Source of the DNA: Brachypterus glaber
Lineage: Eukaryota > Arthropoda > Insecta > Coleoptera > Kateretidae
Reading direction: 5' to 3'
DNA: 64,000 nt
Assembly: GCA_958510825.1 (NCBI GenBank)
Contig: OY294048.1
Location: forward strand, 21,593,589-21,657,588
The position numbers were made by a program, and so were the translations under genes. This document shows, piece after piece, positions 34,389 through 43,058 of this stretch. The notes beneath the pieces are model-generated. The model searched no databases, was not told the origin of the DNA, and saw nothing but the letters and a program-made list of their open reading frames with translations. Each line of letters starts with the position of its first letter. Positions within the stretch are counted from its first letter, which is position 1.

Positions 34389-34498
34389 ATGTCAATTATA
34401 ACATTTTAACAATACTTTTTTTTTTTTTTTTACCTAATATTATCACAGAGTTTATATTTTTTAATAACCTAAGTACCTAACTAAGAGCTAATTAATAT

Positions 34499-37402
34499 CT
34501 ATAAGAGCATATTATTTACTTGATCGTCTTCAAAAAATTCAGTTAATGTATAATAGGCCTTGTTGAGGAGATATTGTTTTAAAATCTTTTTCAATCTGTT
34601 TTTTGGGAGATCTCTTGCTGCAAGTGGAATCTTGTTAAATACTCTGATAACACTGTACTGAGCATTTTTTTGTAGATAAGTGTAATTGCACCTTTCATTA
34701 ATAAGATTTCCTCGGTTTCTTGTATTATACAGGTGAGGTCTTAAGTGTTCAGAAAATAAATCCTCATTTTCAATTACAAATATTACACATTCGTATATGT
34801 ATAAACTGGTTAGTGTGAAAACCTTGTTATTAACAAAGATTTCCCTACAGCTATCAGTTTTCTTTAATTTGAATATATTTCTCAGACATTTCTTTTGCAA
34901 CACTAATATTCTTTCAAAGTCAGTAGAGTTCCCCCAGAAAATGATTCCGTATCGAATTCTTGAATTTACGTAAGCGTGATAAGCAATTATGGCAGTTTGC
35001 GTATTTATGCTTTCTGATAAAACCTTTAGTGCATAGCAATATTTTGAGATACCCCCGGCCACCAAGTCTACGTGCGATTTCCAGTCCAGTCTCCTATCTA
35101 TTGATAACCCAAGAAATTTAACTTGATCTACCGTTTCTAAGTTGACATCTTTATAAGGTAAAATTAGGTCATTACGCCCCCTATTACTGAATGAAATTAT
35201 TTGAGTTTTTTCTATGTTTAGTAAAAGATCATTATCTGAAAAATATTTTTCCAAGAGGCTTAAAGCTTCAGAAGTTTGTAGAACTAAAATATTTTCATCT
35301 TCTTCACTAAAAATGACAGTTATGTCATCGGCGTATAGAATGACATAATCGTCAACTATCAATGCTATCTCATTTGTGTAAAGAATATAGAGGAGGGGAC
35401 CGAGAATAGACCCTTGTGGGACGCCCTTCTCTATAGTGACCAAACTGGATCTCAAAACATTGCCATTTTCATCCGTCTCAATGACACACTGTTTGCGATT
35501 ACTTAGATACGATTTTATAAGAAGCAGTGCTTGTCCACGTATCCCATATTTTTCCAACTTCCTGCATAAGATATCGAAATTTACACTGTCGAATGCTTTA
35601 GACAGGTCTATGCACATCGCCAGTGTAAGTTTTCCATTATTTCTTGATTGGACTATTTTTATTAAGGCCTGATAAACTGCACGAATTGTGGATCTACCTT
35701 TCCTGAATCCGTTTTGATACTCTGAGAGAATCATGTTGGTTTCAAAAAAGTCAATCAATCTGTTATATAAAATTTTTTCGAAAACTTTGCTAATATTATT
35801 CAACAGAGAGATCGGCCTGTAATTTTTTTCATCATCTTTTTCTCCTTTTTTATGTACCGCCTTAATTTGAGCAATTTTCAGCCTTTCAGGAAAAACACCC
35901 GTACTGAAAGTCAAGTTTATTATATGGGACAGTGGACCAGCAATCTGTTCAGCTACTTCCTTCAGCAAGCTCATAGGTACCTGGTCTTCACCAACTGATT
36001 TTACATTTTTTAATTTTTTGATGCATTCAACAACTTCATGCCAATTTGTAGGACCTAGGAAAATTGATGCTTCACATCTGGGAATGTTTTCTAAATTTAC
36101 TGTGCTGTTTGCATTAATATTTGGACATGCTTTTTGGAAATATTCATTAAGTTTGTTTAATGTATCAATAGGATTATTATGTTTTTTTGAAAAGTTATTT
36201 ATTACTGTTGTTTTCTTTTTACTTTGATTTGTAACTTTTTTCACCAAAGACCAGGTAGCCTGTGTTTTGTTGCAGGAGTTTTTTATGAAATCATTATTTG
36301 AATTTTTTTTCGCTTGATTTATGACATTTTTCAAAATTTTTGAGTATTGCTTATATTTTTGATTATTTATATTACTGTCATTTTTTTGAGTGTACAAGAA
36401 ACGTTTGTGTTCACATGAAATTTTGATTCCTGTGGTTATCCAGCATTTTGATTTTTTTTGAGTATTTATTTTTTTTGCTACAAAGATTTGGTTCATTTTT
36501 ATTGTTAGTAAATGCAAAAACCTATCATATGCAACGTTTACGTCATGTGTATCGAGTACATCATCCCAACACAAAGTTTGCAATTCTTCTCTATAATATT
36601 GTAATTTATTTTTGGAAAAAATTCGTTTATTTATAAAATTTTTGTTTTTATTTTTTATTGTCGAGTTTACATCGAAATCAATTAACTGACCATGATGATC
36701 CGAGAGGGCTGTTTTTAGTACTTTTGCATTATACTCATCAAAGTTGACAAAAATATTGTCAATTAAAGTGGCAGATCCTCTCTGTTCCCTGGTCGGTTCA
36801 GAGATTGTGTAATGAAGATTATTTGAATTTAACAAGTCTAGAAAGTTTTTTGATTTATTAATTTCTAACAAATTGATATTGAAATCTCCACAAACAGCTA
36901 TTTGAAAAGATTTGTATTTTACCTGTATATTGTCTAATATCTCCTCAAGCCTTGATAAAAATACGTCGATACACCCTTTAGTTGTTCTGTATACACAAAG
37001 TACAAGTAATTTTAAGTCTCTATTCACCACACAGGCACATTCAATTTGACTTTCGATGCTACTTTGTCTTATACTGAGTTCCTCTTCAAAGGCATATTTT
37101 TTACTGCTGTAGATGACTGCCCCACCATGGATAGTTTTCTGTCTTGAAAATTGGGAAATCATTTCATAATCTTCTAGGTTTAGGAAAGTATCACCGACCA
37201 TCCAATGTTCAGTTATGCAGAGCAGATCTGGCTTTTTCTCAAGCTGTTTTGTAAAAATTTCTAGTTCATTGTATTTGTTTGTTAAGCACTGTATATTTTG
37301 ATGAAATATGGACAGTTTTTTAAGCTTTTCTTCACCTTTTGTATTTATAGTGTTTTTTTCATTTTCCTTTATGTGCTGTCCACCTGAGAAGTTTGGTTTT
37401 TT
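34499..37402 (-). CDS. LINE 2 ORF2: endonuclease-reverse transcriptase, probably reached by -1 frameshift
   Basis: The frame is open from just after an in-frame stop at 37,442-37,444 down to 34,499. There is no Met before MVGD at 37,201, yet endonuclease sequence is already present upstream (IFHQNIQCLTNK, LLCITEHW), so 37,201 is not a satisfactory start. I put the start at the A AAA AAC heptamer in ORF1 (37,396-37,402). Endonuclease motifs follow: GGAVIYSS, VYRTTKG, CGDFNINLLE, IDNIFV and LSDHHG. RT motifs: NYRPISLLNNISKVFEKIL, NGFRKGRST, CIDLSKAFDSVNFDIL, GVPQGSILGPLLYILYTNE, ILYADDITVIF (catalytic ADD) and VKFLGLSIDRRLDWKSH. The C-terminus is FNKIPLAARDLPKNRLKK. About 967 codons, no RNase H. 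It would nick target DNA and copy the element RNA there, in the nucleus. Confidence 0.85.
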   Translation of the reverse strand, partial: KKPNFSGGQHIKENEKNTINTKGEEKLKKLSIFHQNIQCLTNKYNELEIFTKQLEKKPDLLCITEHWMVGDTFLNLEDYEMISQFSRQKTIHGGAVIYSSKKYAFEEELSIRQSSIESQIECACVVNRDLKLLVLCVYRTTKGCIDVFLSRLEEILDNIQVKYKSFQIAVCGDFNINLLEINKSKNFLDLLNSNNLHYTISEPTREQRGSATLIDNIFVNFDEYNAKVLKTALSDHHGQLIDFDVNSTIKNKNKNFINKRIFSKNKLQYYREELQTLCWDDVLDTHDVNVAYDRFLHLLTIKMNQIFVAKKINTQKKSKCWITTGIKISCEHKRFLYTQKNDSNINNQKYKQYSKILKNVINQAKKNSNNDFIKNSCNKTQATWSLVKKVTNQSKKKTTVINNFSKKHNNPIDTLNKLNEYFQKACPNINANSTVNLENIPRCEASIFLGPTNWHEVVECIKKLKNVKSVGEDQVPMSLLKEVAEQIAGPLSHIINLTFSTGVFPERLKIAQIKAVHKKGEKDDEKNYRPISLLNNISKVFEKILYNRLIDFFETNMILSEYQNGFRKGRSTIRAVYQALIKIVQSRNNGKLTLAMCIDLSKAFDSVNFDILCRKLEKYGIRGQALLLIKSYLSNRKQCVIETDENGNVLRSSLVTIEKGVPQGSILGPLLYILYTNEIALIVDDYVILYADDITVIFSEEDENILVLQTSEALSLLEKYFSDNDLLLNIEKTQIISFSNRGRNDLILPYKDVNLETVDQVKFLGLSIDRRLDWKSHVDLVAGGISKYCYALKVLSESINTQTAIIAYHAYVNSRIRYGIIFWGNSTDFERILVLQKKCLRNIFKLKKTDSCREIFVNNKVFTLTSLYIYECVIFVIENEDLFSEHLRPHLYNTRNRGNLINERCNYTYLQKNAQYSVIRVFNKIPLAARDLPKNRLKKILKQYLLNKAYYTLTEFFEDDQVNNMLL

Positions 37403-38457
37403 GTCATTGAGTTTACAATTTTTGGAATTCCGTTGAAGTACTTAAGTACAAGATTTTCTTCACCCTGTTTTTTTCGTTCTTCCAAATTTTTTATCAAGGT
37501 TTTGCGGTAATCCCTTTGGGCAGGTGTAAGATCTGGTTTTAAGTACTTTCCAGTACCATTTAATTTTGACTTATACCTCAAGATTTTGAGTGCCTCAAAT
37601 TCTGAGGTAAACATAAGTTTTAGAGGTCTAACTTTACTAGCATTGAATTTACCAATGCATACTACTTTTATTTGTTCGGTTTTTATTTCAGGATTTACCT
37701 TCTTTATGATGCTTAAAGCTTCTTTCAGATCTTTATTTTCCCTTTCTTCACTAACTACTTCTGACAGCTGTTCTTCCAGACCAAATACCAGTAGGCTAGA
37801 TGCTCTTTTTTCTCTTTCTTTAATTTCACTAATATATGGCTCAATGGATATTTGGTTAGAGTGCTGATTATAGTTATCAGTTAAGAGTGGAAAGGTAATT
37901 TTTTTTTTGAGGGCACTAATTTCCTCGTTGAGGTTCTTGGCACCATCGTTTACACTGGCAAGGACATCCGCATAACTCGGTTTACTTGCCACAAGTTGTT
38001 CAAGTTTTTCTAGCTTTTGAGCATCATTTGTTTTGGCCACATTTTCTTCAACAAGTTTGAGATTTTTACTAAGCACTAATATATCAGACCTAATACTTTT
38101 TATGCATGTTTCAAGTGCAGACTTTTCAGTAAATTTTTCTAGTTTCTTCTTCAGGTTTGCTATTTCTGTTTTCATTAACTCCGAGTCATGCTTAATTTTG
38201 GGAATTTCCTGGATTCCAACGAGACAATCTGGACAGTAGAAAATCAATGTTCTTGAGGATAATGTAAAAACACGATATTCAGTTGAAGTTGAGATTTTGC
38301 TGCAATCCTTGCAGATAACTTTTTTGCACGAGTCGCAAGTAAAGCCGAAAGACTCGTCCTTTATATCTTTTCTTGGATTTACGTGGTCGCATTTCATTTT
38401 ACACTTAAAACAAGCGCCTGGGGCCATTTTAAGGTTATGTTCGAATTTATTGAACAA
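37369..38457 (-). CDS. LINE 2 ORF1: PHD-like zinc finger, coiled coil and RNA-binding domain
   Basis: 362 codons from the first Met; the second Met (MAPGACFKC, about 38,427) is the likelier start because the Cys cluster begins there. Residues about 14-80 hold a Cys-rich PHD/RING-like module (CFKCKMKCDH, CDSCKKVICKDC, FYCPDC). Residues 90-190 are rich in Glu, Lys and Leu with heptad-like spacing and probably form a coiled coil. The C-terminal part (SLLVFGLEEQ, IKVVCIGKFNASKVRPLKLM, LTPAQRDYRKTLIKNLEER) matches the ORF1p domain of CR1/Jockey-type LINEs. It would bind the element RNA in a ribonucleoprotein. The last 24 codons overlap the ORF2 frame. Confidence 0.8.
   Translation of the reverse strand: MFNKFEHNLKMAPGACFKCKMKCDHVNPRKDIKDESFGFTCDSCKKVICKDCSKISTSTEYRVFTLSSRTLIFYCPDCLVGIQEIPKIKHDSELMKTEIANLKKKLEKFTEKSALETCIKSIRSDILVLSKNLKLVEENVAKTNDAQKLEKLEQLVASKPSYADVLASVNDGAKNLNEEISALKKKITFPLLTDNYNQHSNQISIEPYISEIKEREKRASSLLVFGLEEQLSEVVSEERENKDLKEALSIIKKVNPEIKTEQIKVVCIGKFNASKVRPLKLMFTSEFEALKILRYKSKLNGTGKYLKPDLTPAQRDYRKTLIKNLEERKKQGEENLVLKYFNGIPKIVNSMTKNQTSQVDST
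37396..37402 (-). promoter_or_regulatory. Candidate -1 ribosomal frameshift site A AAA AAC
   Basis: On the minus strand the ORF1 codons ACA AAA AAC contain the heptamer A AAA AAC in the correct register. It lies within the 73-nt window bounded by the upstream stop in the ORF2 frame (37,442) and the ORF1 stop (37,369). Slipping back one base continues straight into ORF2 (KKPNFSGGQHIKEN). I see no obvious strong pseudoknot downstream by eye. Confidence 0.55.
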
Positions 38458-38609
38458 AAAGTAAGAAAAAGTCCAAAGTAGATATACTGAATGTATTAAT
38501 ACCTCTAATGCAGTTGGTTTTTACGTCTTTTATAGTTTTTCTGGCAATTTTTAACAATTTCTTAGCAAAGAGAGTAAATTGCGTTTTACTCCTCTTCTTC
38601 TTCTTAGGC

Positions 38610-38672
<63 letters not shown>
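38610..38672 (+). repeat. (TAA)n microsatellite, LINE 3 tail
   Basis: About 20 TAA units; on the minus strand this is the (TTA)n tail of LINE 3. The long isoleucine-type open frames across it are artefacts of the repeat. Confidence 0.9.
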
Positions 38673-38929
38673 TTTATTGCTGAAAAATCATAATTACAAA
38701 TCATATAAGTACAACAGTTTGCAATAAATATGCTAATTATACACTAAAATGTAAACATTTGTGCGTGTAAGAAAAAATTACAAAAAATAATGCTAAATCT
38801 AATTCTAAAAATACTTATACATATATACACATCCACACAGACACACATGCACACACCTATATATACATATACATATACACAATAATTAAGTAATAAAAAT
38901 GAATTAATACAATAAGAAATAGTGTAATG

Positions 38930-39006
38930 TGTAATTTGAGGCTTTGAAAATAAATAAATAAATAAATAAATAAATAAATGTAATTTGAGGCTTTGAAAAT
39001 AAATAG
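38930..39006. repeat. Duplicated segment with (AAAT)n
   Basis: TGTAATTTGAGGCTTTGAAA followed by ATAAATA units occurs twice (38,930 and 38,979), separated by an (AAAT)n run, consistent with replication slippage in the 3' untranslated region of LINE 3. Confidence 0.75.
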
Positions 39007-39064
39007 TTGCTAAAATCTTAGCAATCGGGTAAGTATTATTTATGAGTTTTTTGGAGTTTTTTTT

Positions 39065-39744
39065 TTATGAAATATTTTTAAGATCAATTTGATCATTTAA
39101 GAATTTCCTTGGTTTTTGTAGTATATAGTTTTTGCACATTCTTTTAAATGAATTAATTATCGACGTATTTTTAATGTTTTCAGGCAAGTCGTTATAAACC
39201 TTAGGACCAAGATATGCTACACTTCGCTGACCGATAGTTTTAAAAACTTTTGGAACAGGTAGGTATTTATTTTTATTTTTTCTGGTATTAACTAATTTAT
39301 ATGTCTTTTTTTCAGAATGTGAATATGTGAGGAGGTTCAAGTAGAATAATTGTCTGCAATCCATTTTATTAGCAAGCCGGAATAGATCATCAGTCGGGTA
39401 AGTTATATCAACATTATGAATTATTTTAAGAAGTCTTTTTTGCGCAGTTTCCAGATCATCTAATTGGTTTTTATAAACACCACCCCATCCTAGGATACCG
39501 TATCTTAGGTGAGACTCTACAAGTGCGTTGTAAACGGTGTTTAGTTGAGGGATGCTTAAAATGGGTTTGAGTATTTTAAAATACGGAATAAGACATCTAA
39601 TCTTTTTTGTTATTTGTTGTACTTGTAAATCCCACCTAAGATGTGGATCTATAGTAATGCCCAAAAATTTTGTTGAATTTGCTAGAGCAATGGTGAAGGT
39701 TTCTACGTTGCTTTTAAAGGTGAGCGTATTAAAAGTAAGACTAT
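39065..39744 (-). pseudogene. LINE 3 ORF2 C-terminal fragment
   Basis: Reads TFKSNVETFTIALANSTKFL then GITIDPHLRWDLQVQQITKK, YNALVESHLRYGILGWGG, LETAQKRLLKIIH and YLGPKVYNDLPENIKN. This is the thumb and C-terminal region of a CR1/Jockey-type ORF2. The polymerase motifs themselves are missing because of 5' truncation. No genuine start codon: the fragment enters from upstream sequence that is absent. The remaining 220 or so codons have no internal stop. Confidence 0.75.
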
Positions 39745-39748
39745 ACTA

Positions 39749-40770
39749 ATTTGAATATACAAAATCTCTCTAGCGTTTTGAAGTGATAACAGCTTAATAA
39801 AGTACATTATATCATAACAAAAAAACTATTAAAAGACAAACTTAAAATAATTACAATGTCTTATTAGCCTACTTTTATTCAATATTAATAAAATTAAACA
39901 AATTTAGATCTTTTTTACGCTACTTAGTGCACAAGTATTGTATACATGAATTAGTAATAATATATCATTATAATTATTAATAATTAATAAATGGACAAGC
40001 AATATTTGGTTTCCATTTCTTGATCTAGAAAAATATTTTTATTTTGATTCTAAAAGTTAAATTAATTTATTAACAATACATTTTAATTTATAAAAAGCTT
40101 CCCCTTTTTTAAAAAAAAAAGAATAAAAATCAAGTTTCAGAAAATGTTTAATTAATTCCTTTGTACAATTAGAAGAAAAATAAAAAACGACGGCAATACC
40201 TAATTGTATTTGGGTATTTTTTTGTGAAAATTGGATCAATATTGGCGAGCTCCATAGATCCAGCCACTGTGGTTTGATTACATTTATTTTCAAACTAAAA
40301 TATATATAAAGAACAAGAAAAACCATTTAAATAAAAGTAACTGGCTGCATAGAGGACGTGGGGACAGAATCGGCTTCAAGCTTCAAATTACTAGTACAAC
40401 AACTTGCAATAAAGCAAAGAGTTTAAAAAACTATTTCAGATAATTGTAAAGTAAAAAAAAAAACAAATAAAAATAAATATATTTGCCAAAATATATTTAG
40501 AAATAGAACTAGAATTATCAAAATTCTAATATGACCAATATTACGCACTTTCTAGTTTTGAAGTAATCACCAGTACTCGCATAGGCGCCGCGTCGATTCT
40601 AATGTTGAGGCGAGGTTTTAAATGTTTACATTTTTATTTCTTTTTATCTTAATTTTTTTTAATGATTCCATTTAAACGGGTAAGGTGGGAAAAAGAATTA
40701 TCGACAAATAAAAATTAAAAACTTTCGTATTCTTAAAAGATAAAAATCAATGTCGTTTTTTTCTTTGAAA

Positions 40771-40828
<58 letters not shown>

Positions 40829-42326
40829 GTATGTATAGTTAATATTGTTGTGGGTAAAAAATTAGTCGTCAATTGTTTCGATTTATAAAAATTTCCCTCA
40901 TAATTCGGTAAAATTATTCCGTAAGCCTGTTTCTGTGTTTATTTTCAACGTTGATGAGTCATAACTGAGTTTACGCCGAATACTGGTAATAACTTGTTTA
41001 CAAAACAAAAAAGTGAGCAGCAATAGTGTGTTACATAACTAGAGAGAAAATTACAGTTTTTCATAACAAGTTCAAATATTTCCTCCAAGTAAAAATCTTG
41101 ACCTAGGTGTGTAAAACACTTTCCTCTCGAGTAATATATAGTGCATATTAGTGCATTTTCCTACGACCAATAATCACAATATAAATAGAAATATTTACAT
41201 AGCTCCAAAAATATTAATTTAAATACCAGGAATATTAATTACACAGGACAGTGCCATATTTGGAATTTGAGGCCCTGTAAAAAATTAACTAGGGTAGATA
41301 TTTAAAATCTGCAAGTAATGGCATAAATCATTTTTATTTATTAATATTTCCATAAAAAAAAATTCGATGAATTCTTGCGGATTTATTTTCTTGCCTCGAG
41401 TGCATTTAAAAAAACCATTGTGCGCTATATCTCAAGATTTTGAGGGTCAAGAATTTTTTTCATTGACATATTCGTTTTCAGCGCCCAAAAATATATCAAA
41501 AAATTTAGTCTGGTTTCTTAAAAACTAACTATTTTTTTTGTGGTCCTATGTTATTATCTTTTTTATAACCAACAAAAAAAAATATTAAAAATATATTGTA
41601 AAGATTAGGAAAAAACAATCTCATAGTTTACGAAAAAAAATCGCACCAGTGTGTAATGAAAGGTTTTTACTTAGTTAAAACTTTTAATAAAGATATGTAG
41701 CCATTTGACTGTTAAAAAAGCCAAGAAATTTAAGTAAAAATATATAATTCTCATTGGCACAGAAAATATATATATAATATATAAATTCTCATAGTTAAAC
41801 AAAACAAAAAAAAAACGCACTAGTAATAAACCATTTTTCAATACTTGATTGTACGTAATAGGCTATTTTCTGGTATGGTCGTAATAAACATGTATTTACA
41901 AAGATGGTCGTAGAAAAAGTTGATTAAAGCCCACTGTGTGTTAGTCTGCGATTACTGGATCTGAGCCAAGGCAAAGTGCTAATTACTTTTGCCAATATAA
42001 AGAACAATCTGTGGATATTGCAACTTTTAATGAAAATTTGTAAAATTGATAATACAATATGCATAGAAAATATCTAATAACACTATTTTACAAAAAGAAA
42101 AAACTTTTTTTTTGTTTCCTTAAACGATTACTTTTATTGGGGTAATTTCAAGCCTTAATCCAAATCTAAATCTAAAGAAAAATTAAAAAACTACAACAAG
42201 GTAATAAAAAAACCTATATGGATAATAGCCATAATATAATAATGGATAATAATATAATAATATAATAATAACACTAACCCACAAGATTCTTGTTACAGAA
42301 GCTTTGAATAGTAGATTTTGACTAAT
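39749..42326. other. Non-coding interval with dispersed motifs
   Basis: No gene seen in 2.6 kb. Contains an (AT)n microsatellite at 40,780-40,828 and copies of the TCGTAGGAAAA-type motif (TTTTCCTACGACC at 41,157; GATGGTCGTAGAAAAAG at 41,906). Confidence 0.4.
40780..40828 (+). repeat. (AT)n microsatellite
   Basis: Almost pure AT dinucleotide repeat preceded by ACACACAC. Confidence 0.9.
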
Positions 42327-42690
42327 TTTTTCTCCTGATTTCAAATCCGCTTTCAGGTTTTGTTCCATCACGTCAGAATTTTAAGATATAGGGTGTTTTA
42401 AAAATCGACCATTTTAAAAAATTCATAAATCCTACATATATTTTATTTTTACTTCCAAAGTTGTTTTACACTTTAAAATATATTGTATTTTTTTATAGTT
42501 AAGTGATTTTTATCGAAAGTGACAGTCATTTGTTTTTTACGGCTAAAAAATTGTTTTTTCCTGTCTCAAACTATTAAAAAAATAGAATTTTTTTATGAAA
42601 CAAAATAAATATTTTGCATTTTTTTGCCTTCATTTTGTTTTTTTATTCATTTTAAAATACCTTTTTAATGCCCCGCAATCTTCATTTAAA
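42327..42690 (+). repeat. Diverged solo arm related to the 757-3,653 transposon TIR
   Basis: It shares the order of landmarks with 790-1,140: TTTTTTCTCCTGATTTCAAA, ATCCG.TTTCAGGTTT, then ATATAGGGTGTTTTAAAA, and about 200 bp later CTTCATTTTG.TTTTT with TTTTTAATG. No opposing arm is seen nearby. Confidence 0.55.
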
Positions 42691-42854
42691 ATCAACCATG
42701 CCGATAAAATTTATAAGAACTAGTGCATTGAGCATGCTAAGGTAGGTCATACCTGATTTTAATAATTTTTTCAATTTACAACATATTTTCCATAAATGTA
42801 AAAAAATCTGCCCGGGAAATTTAAACAGGTCATTTTTATTGACATAACAGAGTA

Positions 42855-42990
42855 TTTGATTACTTTTGTAATTGATTACGATTACAATTACAATCACAAG
42901 TAATCAATTACCAATTACAATTACAAGTAATTGCATTGATTACTTTTAAAGTAATTGTAATTGATTACTTTGTAATCATGATTACTGATC
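42855..42990. repeat. Degenerate GTAATTGATTAC repeat cluster
   Basis: Roughly ten units of the type (G)TAATTGATTAC / TAATTACAATTAC in both orientations. Units such as TAATTGATTA are near-palindromic. This looks like an expanded simple repeat. Confidence 0.75.
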
Positions 42991-43058
42991 TGCATGATTA
43001 AAATAAAATGTTATTATTTATATTTTTTTGCGTTTTTGGTCAGTTCTCAAAAAATATA

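Larger units (their letters stand above)
34327..38609 (-). mobile_element. LINE 2: nearly full-length, intact non-LTR retrotransposon
   Basis: Minus strand order: about 150 bp of 5' untranslated region, ORF1 (38,457-37,369), ORF2 overlapping in the -1 frame and ending at 34,499, a 3' untranslated region with a stem-loop at 34,362-34,388, and an (AAACT)n tail at 34,327-34,350. Both ORFs are uninterrupted, so this is the best candidate for a young, possibly active element in the window. It sits between two other LINEs (38,610-39,748 upstream and 33,966-34,300 downstream), all on the same strand. I could not read a target duplication. Confidence 0.85.
38610..39748 (-). mobile_element. LINE 3: 5'-truncated non-LTR retrotransposon
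   Basis: Minus strand: ORF2 C-terminal part (39,744-39,065), then about 400 bp of 3' untranslated region with CA/TA-rich tracts, ending in a long (TTA)n tail, seen as TAA repeats at 38,610-38,670. The tail touches the 5' end of LINE 2. An in-frame stop near 39,748 marks the truncated 5' end. Confidence 0.75.

Noticed and set aside
35436..37867. Plus-strand open frames inside LINE 2
   Set aside because: Antisense shadows of the intact minus-strand ORF1 and ORF2.
38447..38704. Long isoleucine runs in open frames on both strands
   Set aside because: Produced by the (TAA)n tail of LINE 3; no protein signal.
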